This document shows positions 10,864 to 21,655 of a stretch of DNA of 64,000 bases, piece by piece; positions within the stretch are counted from its first letter, which is position 1; every line of letters starts with the position of its first letter. Both the position numbers and the translations under genes were made by a program. The notes beneath the pieces are model-generated. The model ran no database searches, had not been told where the DNA came from, and was given only the letters and a program-made list of their open reading frames with translations. The stretch is from Piromyces finnis (taxonomy: Eukaryota > Neocallimastigomycota > Neocallimastigomycetes > Neocallimastigales > Neocallimastigaceae): positions 108,501-172,500 of the forward strand of contig MCFH01000036.1 in the NCBI GenBank assembly GCA_002104945.1, given 5' to 3'.

Positions 10864-13464
10864 TTATTCAATTTGTTTGGGAAAATGATTTTCATCCCTT
10901 AATCTTAATAATTTTAATTTAGTTAACTTTTTTATTTCTTCTGGTAATTCAATTATTTTATTTTCGCTTACATCTAATACTATTAAATTTGTTAGATTTC
11001 CTATTTCTTTTGGTAATTCAATTATTTTATTACTTTTTAAACATAGAGATTTTAAATGGGTTAAACTTCCTATTTCTTTTGGTAATTCACTTATTTCATT
11101 TTTAACTAAATATAAATATTTTAAATTGATTAAATTTCCTATTTCTTTTGGCAATTTTTTTATTTTATTATTTTTCATTCTTAATTCTTTTAAGTTTATT
11201 AAATTTCCTATTTCTTTTGGTAATTCGCTTATTTCATTATCATATAAATATAAATATTCTAAATTAATTAAATACCCTATTTCCTTTGGCAATTCTCTTA
11301 TTTTATTACTTTTCATTCTTAATTTTTTTAAATTTGTTAAATTTCCTATTTCCTTTGGTAATTCAACTATTTCATTTTCATCTAAATATAAATGCTCTAA
11401 ATTTGTTAAATTTCCTATTTCTTTTGGTAATTCACGTATTTTATTACGATTTAAATGTAAATATTTTAAGCTAGTTAAATTTTTTATTTCTTTTGGCAAT
11501 TCACTTACTTTATTACTATTTAAAAATAGATAATCTAAATTAGTTAAACTTCCTATTTCTTTTGGTAATTCAATTATTTTATTTTCACTTATACTTAATT
11601 TTTTTAAATTTGTTAAATTTCCTATTTCTTTTGGTATTTTACTTAGTTTATTATCATATAAATATAAATATTCTAAGTTTTTTAAATTTTCTATTTCTTT
11701 TGGTAATTCAGTTATTTCATTATTACATAAATCCAATTCTTTTAAAATGCTTAAATTTCCTATTTCTTTTGATAATTCACATATTTCATTTTCATCTAAA
11801 TATAGATGTTCTAAATTGATTAAATTTCCTATTTCTTTTGGCAATTTTTTTATTTTAGTATTTTTTATTTTTAGCCTTTTTAAATTTATTAAATTTCCTA
11901 TTTCTTTTGGTAATTCGGTTATTTCATTTTCATCTAAATGTAAATATTCTAAATTGATTAGATTTCCAATTTCTTTTGGTAATTCGGTTATTTTATTAAA
12001 CTCTAAATATAAACGATGTAAATTGGTTAAAATTTCTATTTCTTTTGGTAATTCACCTACTTCATTATGTCTTAGTTCTAATTCTCTTAAATTAATTAAA
12101 ATTCCTATTTCTTTTGGTAATTCTCTTATTTTATTATTACCTAAAAGTAAACATTTTAAATTTGTTAAATTTCCTATTTCCTTTAGTAATTCACTTATTT
12201 CATTATTTTCAAGATTTAAATTAGTTAGATTAGTTAAATTTCCTATTTCTTTTGGTAATTCTTTTACGTCATTGTGTTCAATGTTTAAATATTCTAAATT
12301 ACCTAATTCGCCTATTTCTTTTGGTACTTCTTTTATATAATTATATCCAAGATTTAAATTGGTTAGATTAGTTAAATTTCCTATTCCTTTTGGTAATTCT
12401 TTTACGTCATTGTGCTCAATATTTAAATATTCCAAATCATCCAATTCTCCTATTTCTTTTGGAATCGTAGATAATTTATTATTTCCGAGATCTATTTTTA
12501 TTAGACTGCGTAATTCTTTTATTCCTTCTGGAAATATGAATAATCTATTATTTTTAAGGTTTAAATCAATTAATTTATATAATTTACTTATATCTTTTGA
12601 TATTTCACATATTTGATTATTTGAAAGATTTAATTTTTTTAATTCCTTTAAATTTCTTATTCCTTTTGGAATGTTAGTTAATTTATTATTTCCAAGATTT
12701 AAATCATTTAATTTATTCAATTTTCTTATTTCTTTTGGTATTTCTAGTATTTGATTATTTGATAAATTTAAATTTTGTAAATTATTTAAATTTCTTATCT
12801 CTTTTGGAATGGTGCTTAATTCATTGTTATGAATATTGAAATTTATCAGACTACCTAACTTTCCTATTTCTTTTGGTAACTTTGATATTAAATTATTTCC
12901 AAGATTTAAATCTGTTAGTTTTTTCAAGTTTTTTACTTCTATTGGTATTTCTGATATGAAGTTATATTCAAGATTTAAATCTGTTAAATTTGAAAAATTT
13001 CCTATTTCTTTTGGTAGTTCTAACATAAAATTGTATTTACTAACTAAATGTGTCAAGGTATTTAAACTATCTATTTCTTCCGTTAACTTTGATATTAAGC
13101 ATTCATTATCTAATTTCTTCAAACTGTTTAAAATTTCTAAATTTTTTAAAGATTGTTTTATTTGTGAATGACTGCTTTTAACGAATTCTGAACTTTCATT
13201 TTCTTTAAATAAATTATAAAGGAAACAAAGATCTTTTCTTAAATTTTCTCTTTTATTTTTATCCAAGAAAAGAGTGCATTTTAAAATTCTTACAAGTAAT
13301 TTACTAAGATTTTCGATAGCTAATTTATTTTGAGGAATTTTATTTAGTTCTCCTACAATATTTATTATTTCTTCATTTTCACAGGAAACATTACTTTTCC
13401 ATATTGAATTTATTTGTTCTAATAAATTATTATCATTAATATCAATTACATTTTCTTCTTTCAT
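10864..13464 (-). CDS. Leucine-rich repeat protein B (Ras-group/Shoc2-like LRRs)
   Basis: An 866-residue intronless protein made of the family N-terminal region (residues 1 to about 130, starting [13 protein letters not shown] exactly as in A) and about 31 consecutive 23-residue LRRs, ending six residues after DENHF. Unlike A it has no interrupting module and no tail. From about the twelfth repeat on, the units are highly uniform ([20 protein letters not shown]), which suggests recent expansion of 69-bp units by unequal exchange. Residues about 85-150 ([20 protein letters not shown] onward) are essentially identical in A, B and C. No signal peptide or membrane segment, so probably cytosolic and a protein-interaction scaffold. 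Confidence 0.85.
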   Translation of the reverse strand: MKEENVIDINDNNLLEQINSIWKSNVSCENEEIINIVGELNKIPQNKLAIENLSKLLVRILKCTLFLDKNKRENLRKDLCFLYNLFKENESSEFVKSSHSQIKQSLKNLEILNSLKKLDNECLISKLTEEIDSLNTLTHLVSKYNFMLELPKEIGNFSNLTDLNLEYNFISEIPIEVKNLKKLTDLNLGNNLISKLPKEIGKLGSLINFNIHNNELSTIPKEIRNLNNLQNLNLSNNQILEIPKEIRKLNKLNDLNLGNNKLTNIPKGIRNLKELKKLNLSNNQICEISKDISKLYKLIDLNLKNNRLFIFPEGIKELRSLIKIDLGNNKLSTIPKEIGELDDLEYLNIEHNDVKELPKGIGNLTNLTNLNLGYNYIKEVPKEIGELGNLEYLNIEHNDVKELPKEIGNLTNLTNLNLENNEISELLKEIGNLTNLKCLLLGNNKIRELPKEIGILINLRELELRHNEVGELPKEIEILTNLHRLYLEFNKITELPKEIGNLINLEYLHLDENEITELPKEIGNLINLKRLKIKNTKIKKLPKEIGNLINLEHLYLDENEICELSKEIGNLSILKELDLCNNEITELPKEIENLKNLEYLYLYDNKLSKIPKEIGNLTNLKKLSISENKIIELPKEIGSLTNLDYLFLNSNKVSELPKEIKNLTSLKYLHLNRNKIRELPKEIGNLTNLEHLYLDENEIVELPKEIGNLTNLKKLRMKSNKIRELPKEIGYLINLEYLYLYDNEISELPKEIGNLINLKELRMKNNKIKKLPKEIGNLINLKYLYLVKNEISELPKEIGSLTHLKSLCLKSNKIIELPKEIGNLTNLIVLDVSENKIIELPEEIKKLTKLKLLRLRDENHFPKQIE

Positions 13465-13597
13465 TTTATTTAAAATTTATAATCCAAGCCTTCTACTTTA
13501 TAAACATTTTTAATTTCTTTCTTTCTTTTTTTTTTTTTAATTCATCTTCCTATTCTAATTTTAAACTTTTTTTTTTTCAATTTTATTATGATTACTA
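13465..13597 (-). promoter_or_regulatory. Duplicated upstream/promoter block of LRR-B
   Basis: Near-identical partner of the block upstream of LRR-A (9750-9885). Differences are mostly in T-run length. It probably contains the core promoter and leader. Confidence 0.5.
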
Positions 13598-14339
13598 TTT
13601 CTTTTGTTTATTTTTTTATTTTTAAATATTTATTTTTTTTTATTATAACAAAAAATTCAATAAATATTATTGGTTGAAAGAATTTTACTAAATGATTAAA
13701 TAACTTTTTAATATGGTTTAAAATTATTTTTATCGCTTAGAAGCTGTTTCATTTTGGGATAAGATTTTTTTTCCCGAAATACATATATTTTCATTTGTTA
13801 TATATATATAATAACACATTTTAATGAATAGCATAGAGATCATAAAGACATCTTTTAATGACATCCCTTTTTATTTCATCCAAGAAAAAGTAAACTATTA
13901 GAAGTTTATGTACTAGAGTTTAACATAGAATCATATAAATTTTTTTAATTATAACATATAGAATAACAACATAATTTTTATTTTTTTTTAAAATATTTTA
14001 TTTGAAGAAAAAAAATTAAACTAGTTTTTTTTTTTTTTTTTATAAACAATTATTAAAAGAAAAAAAGAAAAAGAAAAAATTAAAAAATCTTAACATTATA
14101 AAGTATATTAAGTATATTTATAAATGAAAAATACATAATATAAAAACTTTATTACAATCTTATAATAAATAACGAGAATAATAATTATACTTTTTAATAA
14201 ATTCGTAATATGAAAGTACATATTTTTTTTTTTTTTTTTTTTTTACTTTGTTAAATAAAAATAACAGAATTTATAAAAAATTTTGATTTTGAAATAAAAA
14301 CTATTTTTATTACACTATTGATTTCAAAAATACTCTATC
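13598..14339. other. Spacer between LRR-B and LRR-C
   Basis: AT-rich noncoding sequence with T runs at about 14026-14041 and 14223-14243. No gene was seen. Confidence 0.6.
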
Positions 14340-15201
14340 TTCTTTTAATAATATAGATGAAACACATTACAATCTAGAGTAACTTTTTTTTAATTTTTCT
14401 ATTTTCAAAATATCTTTTGGCATTGTTTGTTTGTGATTTATTGCCATGCAAATTTAATTTTTGCAATTCAAAAAAATTGAATGTATACATTGGTAGTTCT
14501 TTTAATCGATTATTATTTATGTCTATTTCTTTTATATTTTTAATATTTAATATGTCATAGGGTAATTCTGTTAATTCCTTTCCAAATAAATTTAGTTATC
14601 TTGGTTTATAAAGAATGAATGATGGTTTTAATTTGGTTAAATTTTCTATTTCCTTTGGTATTTTTGATAACTTATTAAATCTAATATTTAAATTTCTTAA
14701 ATTAATTAAATTGCCTATTTCTTTTGGTAATTCACTTATTTCATTATTATTTATATTTAAAGTTGTTAACTTGATTAAATTTCCTATTTTATTTGGTAAA
14801 TTGGTTATTTTATTATGATTTAAATATAAAACGTTTAAGCTTGTTAAATTTTCTATTACTTTTGGTAATTTTCTTATTTTATTATAACTTAGATTCAATT
14901 CTTTTAAATTGGTTAATTTTCCTATTTCTTTTGGTAATATGATTATTTTATTATTATTTAGATTCAAGCTTTTTAAATTAACTAAATTTCCTATTTCTTT
15001 TGGTAATATGAATATTATATTATTGATTAGATTTAATTCTTCTAAATTAATTAAATTTCCTATTTCTTTTGGTAATTCACTTATTTCATTTTGACTGAGA
15101 TTTAATTTTTTTAAATTGGTTAAATTTCCTATTTCTTTCGGTAATATTGATATCTTATTATCACTCAAATATAAATACTCTAAATTTTTTAAATCTCCTA
15201 T

Positions 15202-15214
15202 TTCTTTTGGAATT
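15202..15214. repeat. Target-site duplication, left copy
   Basis: TTCTTTTGGAATT is repeated exactly at 15319-15331, directly flanking the LINE tail. This is the expected mark of target-primed reverse transcription. Confidence 0.85.
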
Positions 15215-15267
15215 CATGTATTATAATTTTAATTAAATTAATAATAAAGTTTAAAATATTTGATGCC

Positions 15268-15318
<51 letters not shown>
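15215..15318 (+). mobile_element. Severely 5'-truncated LINE insertion (3' UTR plus poly(A))
   Basis: A 104-bp insert made of 56 bp (CATGTATTATAATTTTAATT... ending TTTGATGCCGTT) and 48 A residues, flanked by the 13-bp duplication. The 56 bp match the 3' end of the LINE at 23148-26904 (same order, ending TTTGATGCCGTT then poly(A)) with about two substitutions and one short A-run length difference. It lies on the + strand, antisense to the LRR gene. The clean duplication and long pure poly(A) suggest a young insertion. Confidence 0.88.
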
Positions 15319-15320
<2 letters not shown>

Positions 15321-15331
15321 CTTTTGGAATT
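15319..15331. repeat. Target-site duplication, right copy
   Basis: Exact copy of 15202-15214 on the other side of the LINE tail. Confidence 0.85.
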
Positions 15332-16381
15332 ATTGATATCTTGTTATTTGTAATATTTAAATTGGTTAAATTAGTTAAATTTCCTATTTCTTTCGGTAAT
15401 TCATTTATTTTATTATTATTAAAATTTAATTTTTGCAATTTCGAAAAATTATATACACACAAAGGTAATTCTGTTAATTTATTATTACTTATATCTATTT
15501 CTTTTACATTCCTAGCATTTACTATGTCAAAAGGTAATTCTGTTAATCTCCTTTCAGATAAATTTATTCTTTCACTATCATTATTATATACATATTTTCT
15601 ATTGAGTAAATGATCATTAACACTTAATAATCCTAATTTAAGCAAATTTTCTATTTCTTTTGGTAATTTGGTTATTTTATTATTGCATAGATTCAATTTT
15701 TTTAATCGGGTTAACCTTCCTATTTCTTTTGGTACTTCTGTTAAAAAATTATATTCAATATTTAATTCAGTTAAACTAATTAAATATTCAATCTCTTTTG
15801 GTACTTCTTTTATTAAATTATGTTTAAAATTTATATTGGTTAGTTTACTTAAATATTTTATTTCTTTTGGTACTTCTTTTATTGAATTATTCTCAAAATT
15901 TAAATTGGTTAGTTCACGTAAATATTTTATTTCTTTTGGTACTTCTTTTATTAAATTATGCGCAAAATTTAAATTGGTTAGTTCACGTAAATATTTTATT
16001 TCTTTTGGTACTTCTTTTATTAAATTATTCTCAAAATTTAAATCGGTTAGTTCACGTAAATATTTTATTTCTTTTGGTATTTCCATTATTTTATTAAAAC
16101 TTGAATTTAAACTATTTAAATTGACTAAATATCTTATTTCTTTAGGTAATTCACTTATTTTATTATTACTAATATCTAACCTACTCAAATACAAAAAACT
16201 ACGTATAAATAATGGTAACTCTGTTAATTGATTACTACTTATATCCATTTCATTTACATTGCTAGCATTTATCAAGTCAATAGGTAATTTTGTTAATCTT
16301 TTACCACGCAGATTTATTTTTTTATCATTAGAATTATAAGTACTTAAACGCGAATCAATAATTAATGATTGCAATTTAGTT

Positions 16382-16665
16382 AAATTTCCTATTTCTTTTG
16401 GTAATATGAATATTATATTATTGATTAGATTTAATTCTTCTAAATTAATTAAATTTCCTATTTCTTTTGGTAATTCACTTATTTTATTTTGACTGAGATT
16501 TAATTTTTTTAAATTGGTTAATTTTCCTATTTCTTTTGGTAATATTGATATATTATTAACACTCAAATATAAATACTCTAAATTTTTTAAATCTCCTATT
16601 TCTTTTGGAATTATTGATATCTTGTTATTTTTAATATTTAAATAGGTTAAATTAATGATATTTCC
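16382..16665 (-). repeat. Duplicated LRR block in gene C, copy 2 (uninterrupted)
   Basis: Near-identical to 14983-15380 minus the insert. It shows the continuous target TTCTTTTGGAATTATTGATA, i.e. the site before insertion. Segmental duplications like this, several LRRs long, show how arrays in this family change length. Confidence 0.75.
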
Positions 16666-18059
16666 TATTTCTTTTGGTAATATTGATATATTATTATCAC
16701 TCAAATATAAATACTCTAAATTTTTTAAATCTCCTATTTCTTTTGGTATTTCACTTATATTATTATTATTTAAATTCAATTCTTTTAAAGTGGTTAAATT
16801 TTCTATTTCTTTTAGTATCTCTTTTATCATATTCTTACTTACATTTAATTTTTGCAATTTCGAAAAATTATATATAAATAATGGTAACTCTGTTAATTGA
16901 TTACTACTTATATCTATTTCTTTTACATTTCTAATATTTACTAAGTCCAAAGGTAATTCTGTTAATTCTTTTCTACATAAATTTATTTTTTCACTAGTAA
17001 TGAGATATCCATATTTTCTAATGGATAAATGATCATCAACACTTAATAATTGTAATTTAGATAAATTTCTTACTTCTTTTGGTAATAACTTTATTTTATT
17101 GTTATATAAATCTAATTTTTTTAATTCGGTTAAACTTCCTATTTCTTTCGGAATCATTGATAATCTATTATTTTCGAGATTTAAGTTTTCTAGGCTTTTT
17201 AATTTCCCTATTTCTTTTGGTAATTTTGATATTTTATCATTACTTCCAAGATTTAAAACAGTTAATCTATTCAAATTTGCTATTCTTTTCGGTATTTTTG
17301 ATATACAATTGTGTTTAATATTTAAGTTTGTCAATTTATTTAAATTTTCTATTCCTTTTGGAATGTTAGTTAATTTATTATTTCCAAGATTTAAATCATT
17401 TAATTTATTCAATTTTCTTATTTCTTCTGGTATTTCTAGTATTTGATTATTTGATAAATTTAAATTTTGTAAATTATTTAAATTTCCTATCTCTTTTGGA
17501 ATGGTGCTTAATTCATTGTTGTGAATATTGAAATTTATTAGACTATCTAACTTTCCTATTTCTTTTGGTAACTTTGATATTAAATTATTTCCAAGATTTA
17601 AATCTGTTAATTTTTTCAAGTTTTTTATTTCTATTGGTATTTCTAATATGAAGTTATATTCAAGATTTAAATCTGTTAAATTTGAAAAATTTCCTATTTC
17701 TTTTGGTAGTTCTAACATAAAATTGTATTTACTAACTAAATGTGTCAAGGTATTTAAACTATCTATTTCTTCCGTTAACTTTGATATTAAGCATTCATTA
17801 TCTAATTTCTTCAAACTGTTTAAAATTTCTAAATTTTTTAAAGATTGTTTTATTTGTGAATGACTGCTTTTAACGAACTCTGCACTTTCATTTTCTTTAA
17901 ATAAATTATTAAGGAAACAAAGATCTTTTCTTAAATTTTCTCTTTTATTTTTATCCAAGAAAAGAGTGCATTTTAAAATTCTTACAAGTAATTTATTAAG
18001 ATTTTCGATAGCTAATTTATTTAAAGAAATTTTACTTAGTTCCTTCATAATATGTATTA

Positions 18060-18300
18060 TTTCTTCATCATAATGGTTAACATTACATATTGAATTTATA
18101 TGTTCTGATAAATAATCATTATCATTATTATCATTTATTTCTTTATTATAATGATTAACATTATTGAATTTATATGTTCTGATAAACGATTATTAGCATT
18201 ATTATCTTTTATTTCTTCATCGTAATGATTAACATTACATATTGAATTTATATATTCTAATAAAAAATTATTATCATTATTATCATTTACATTTTCTTTT
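18060..18300 (-). repeat. Triplicated 78-bp unit at the N-terminus of LRR-C
   Basis: Three tandem copies of a 26-codon unit with the core [14 protein letters not shown]. The spacings of a fixed landmark (18089, 18163, 18241) are 74 and 78 bp, because the middle copy lacks 4 bp (ACAT on the + strand). Genes A and B have one unit at this position. Confidence 0.75.
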
Positions 18301-18305
18301 ACCAT

Positions 18306-19257
18306 TTTATCAAAGATTAATAATCCAATTCTTCTTTATATTAATTTCTAATATATTTTTATACTTCTTTTTATTCTAATTTTAAACTCCTCTTTTTTCA
18401 ATTTTATTATGTTTATTACTATTTCTTTTGTTTTTTATTTTACACTTTATATAAATATAAAGGATTTCTTTAAATATTTTATTTATTTATATTTTATTTT
18501 TTTTTAATGTTATTTGATCTTTTACTATAATGAAAATTCAATAAATATTATTGGATGAAAAAGATTTCATATTATTATTATTAAAGCCACTTTAATTCTC
18601 ATGACATAATTTTATATAACTTTTTATTATTATTTTGTTTTATATCTTCCAACATTATAAACTTTAATTATTAATATTTAATAATATATAATTAATTTAC
18701 AATTCTAAGAATATTCTTCTAAAATAGTTTAATTAGATTACAAGCCATATTTTATAGAAAAATCATTTATAAATTTTCATTAATTAATTTCTTTTCATTA
18801 ATTATTTTCATATTATTATAAATAAACTTTAATAATGAAATTGATCTACCAATAGCAATAATTGTTAGTATTTATGGTTAATTTTATTTATTAAATGACT
18901 CTTTTTTAACATATATTAATTACATTATTACATTTAATATTTATACTAATTACACTTAACATTTGTATATACATTTATATGCCGCACTATAATATATTTA
19001 CTAATATTAATTATTAATTATCATATTATCGTATTATATAAATATATTTTGTACTAACTATACTATAATTAAACTTTATTTCTAATATTTTATTTATATA
19101 GAAACACTTTTTTTTTTAATTAATATTAATTACATTAATAATATTCCAATACATAATTAATTACATTTATGTACATAATAAGTAATCTACAGAATTATTA
19201 ATTTAATTCTAATAAATATCAATGTTTGAACTATTTTTTTTTTTTTTACTATTCTAT
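18306..19257. other. Upstream region of LRR-C
   Basis: The first 125 bp are a diverged copy of the upstream block of A and B (shared TTCTAATTTTAAACT and CAATTTTATTATG). The rest is AT-rich with no feature I can support. Confidence 0.55.
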
Positions 19258-19400
19258 TTTCTTTTAATAATGTTGATAAAATATTACTGTTCATAGTAAC
19301 TTTTTTTAATTTTTCTATTTTTATAATATATTTCGGCATTGTTTGTAATTTATTGCCATGAAAATTTAATTTTTACAAAAAATTTGATAAAAACAATGGT
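19258..19400 (-). pseudogene. LRR family C-terminal relic D
   Basis: One frame reads KLNFHGNKLQTMPKYIIKIE followed by KLKKVTMNSNILSTLLKENR, matching the C-terminal module of LRR-A ([20 protein letters not shown], then [17 protein letters not shown]) and the decayed tail of C. The frame is broken by a stop and lacks the rest of the gene. The upstream part is replaced by LINE sequence from about 19411, so a fourth gene was probably lost at this junction. Confidence 0.65.
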
Positions 19401-19410
19401 ATTATAAAAA

Positions 19411-21655
19411 TATAAAATAAAATAAAATAAAATATAATAAAATACTTATTAAAGTTTCATAAAAGTTCAATGAACTCTGCAATTTGTACTGTGTGGGATT
19501 GGTTCCTATTTAGTAAATTAAATGAAATAAAAAAGAGAAGTAACATCAGGTATGATAGTGTGGTGTCTACTAAACTCTTCCATGAGCTCATAATGTTTTC
19601 ATTCGAAGAAATACTAACATTGAACCCTTTATATGGAACATTAAGAATGTTCCTTTGCCATATCGGTACAACGTCGGCCCTCTTGATTACGTTAGGCATC
19701 TTACTAAACCTATCAAAAAGTAGCTTCATTGAGCTACTAATGATAGGGATTGTTTTAGTAAGAAAAGCCGCGAGACCCTCTACCTATGGAACATGAGACC
19801 CTGATGAATTGTAAAGCTGTTCCTTCAAATGTCTTTGTTTCGCTTTATCGATTTGTAGCTCATCATAAGCTAAAGTTCCATCAAGAAGGAACGTAAAAAT
19901 ATAGTTATAAATTGTTTTTCTTACTTCCATTTCAGGGAGTAAGTAAGTGATGAATAGATTATTGTATTTATTTTGAAAAAAGGTAAAAAGATTGTCAAGA
20001 AAACAAAGTGAAGAAGTTCTATATTCAAAGAATGCAGGACATTCTATAATCCAATGATAAAAAGATTGTTCATCATGTCCGCAACATGGACAGACACGAG
20101 GGCAGTCAGGTGTAACTCTATTACTGGGGATTCTATTAAAGTTGATAGGTTTAACAACGATAGTTTCACACTTATTTATTCCAAAAGACATTTCATTTAA
20201 ATTAACCTAATCAAGTACTAGATTAAGCATCTTTTGAAGGTTTTTCTCGCTAGGAGCAATCAGAACAATGTCATCAGCAAAAAGGCCACCACAACAACGT
20301 TTATTACCTAAACTAGCACCAAGCCTTTCACATTTATTTAAAATATCGTTGATGAAGAGATTAAATAGAATAGGAGAAAAAGGACATCCTTGTTTTACAC
20401 CACGGTTGATAGGAAACTAATTGGAGAGCATATCCAAGTAACGTACACGAGCTTTTGAGGTAGAATAGAGATTATTGAGAAAATCAAAACATTTACCACC
20501 GTATACCTAATTTATATAGCTTTGTAAGGATATTAAATATAAGAACCGAGTCGTATGCTTTTTTGAGGTCAAGGAAAGCAACATAAGTTGCTTTTCCTTT
20601 AAACTTTCTTTGTCAGATTTCTCTAATGGAAATAAATAAGCTAATACATCCTTCTTTATTACGAAAACCAAATTGCTCAGGTCTGATAAAATTATGAGAA
20701 AGAGAACATATTTTGAGATTCTATCCATTATGATTTTTGAAATGATTTTTAGACCTACATTGATGAGAAAAATGTCACGATAATTAGTACAGTCTGAAAG
20801 AGCATCTTTCTTTGGAATAGAGACAATGGAAACAGAGTTCCATTTCAAAGGAAAGGAACCATTCCAGATTTTATTGAAAATTAATTTAAGACAGTTTCCA
20901 AAAAAACTTATGATTTTTTTCCTAGTTCTTCGTTACAAAAGAAAACTTTGAAGAATCCAATTGGGTGTATCATCGGGACCTGGAGTCTTATTCTTCTTCA
21001 TTGACAGGGCAGTATTTTTAATTTCTTCAATAGAAATGGGTTCATTGATATCCATGCTATTTGATTGAAACGGAAGACTCTTTCCTAATAGTTACGATTT
21101 GAGCTATGATTTGTAACATCAGATGCAAGATTTTCATAATGTTAAGCCCACCATTTTAGTTGTTCTTGTGGAGAAAATAAATCCTTATCATTCTTGTCCT
21201 TAATGGTTGAAAAATGAGAGGACGAATAACTTGGTTTGGCAAGTTTTTTAAGGCCTTTTCAACCTTGTCTAAAACTTTTATCCATAAAGTGTTTACCAAT
21301 GGAGACAATATTTGCTTTATAAAGATTGAATCTGAATTTACTCATAACCTTTTTGATAGTATTACATAAGTTTTTTGTAAATGAAAAACTGATTAAGGTA
21401 ATTTTCCATGGCAGTACAATCGGAGAGAGGCTTTATATTTTTGTAAGCCAAATGTTTTTCATGTGATAAATTTTTGATGTATTGAGGGCAATGGAATGCT
21501 GGACCTTTTAAATCCGTAGGCACAATAGCTTTTTATTTCTTTACCTATAGCTTTGGAAGTATCTAAAAATTTGGAAACCATATCATCAGCCGTAAAGTAG
21601 GCACAATACAATTGATATTGTTCATTTTTAAAAGAACTTATTATGGAAATATAAC
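19411..21655 (-). mobile_element. Decayed LINE (copy 1): endonuclease-RT linker, reverse transcriptase, zinc knuckle
   Basis: Reading 5' to 3' on the - strand: a linker with NEPISIEEI and the KNKTPGPDD motif (about 20940-21060); RT start IPKKDALSDCTNYR...SKIIMDRISK (20700-20848); motif B GVKQGCPFSPILFNLFINDI (about 20344-20410); the catalytic FADD in GLFADDIVLIAPS (about 20250-20290); then after a deletion a Cys-rich knuckle CPCCGHDEQSFYHWIIECP (about 20050-20110) and a C-terminal region ending near 19457. Stops and frameshifts separate these blocks, so it is inactive. The 3' tail is a (TTTTA)n-like repeat (19411-19443) rather than pure poly(A). The 5' limit is uncertain; the element may run further right. 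It replaced most of LRR relic D. Confidence 0.85.
19784..20191 (-). pseudogene. LINE copy 1: zinc-knuckle fragment fused to an RT end
   Basis: A 135-residue open frame. Its start (SFGINKCETIVVKP) is the end of the RT palm/thumb and continues directly into RVCPCCGHDEQSFYHWIIEC, the CCHC-type knuckle typical of LINE ORF2 C-termini. The roughly 200 residues that normally lie between are missing, so an internal deletion joined them. The end VRKTIYNYIFTFLLDG resembles the fragment at 22976-23138. Not an independent gene. Confidence 0.75.

Larger units (their letters stand above)
14983..15380 (-). repeat. Duplicated LRR block in gene C, copy 1 (carries the LINE insert)
   Basis: Without the LINE insertion, this roughly 285-bp block is nearly identical to 16382-16665. 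It encodes the same run of LRRs, including [19 protein letters not shown] in both copies. The second copy lacks the insertion and so serves as an internal empty site. Confidence 0.75.
14340..18305 (-). pseudogene. Leucine-rich repeat gene C, disrupted
   Basis: Third member of the LRR family, broken in three ways. (1) The ATG matching A and B is at 18303-18305; a 78-bp unit is triplicated behind it, and a 4-bp deletion near 18162 in the middle unit shifts the frame into TAA at 18135-18137. An internal ATG at 18048, at a Met conserved in A, could still start a frame of roughly 900 residues. (2) A LINE tail (15215-15318) interrupts an LRR codon run; on the coding strand it reads as a run of Phe and stops soon after. 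(3) After the stop at 14596 the old C-terminal module continues out of frame to about 14340, recognisable as ELTELPYDIL...KLNLHGNK...KIEKLKK. The body holds about 30 LRRs and three copies of the interrupting module. Translation of shortened products cannot be excluded. Confidence 0.8.

Noticed and set aside
19799-19812. CTGATGA string suggestive of a hammerhead ribozyme core
   Set aside because: No matching GAAA segment or stems at the right spacing; it lies in LINE coding remnants.
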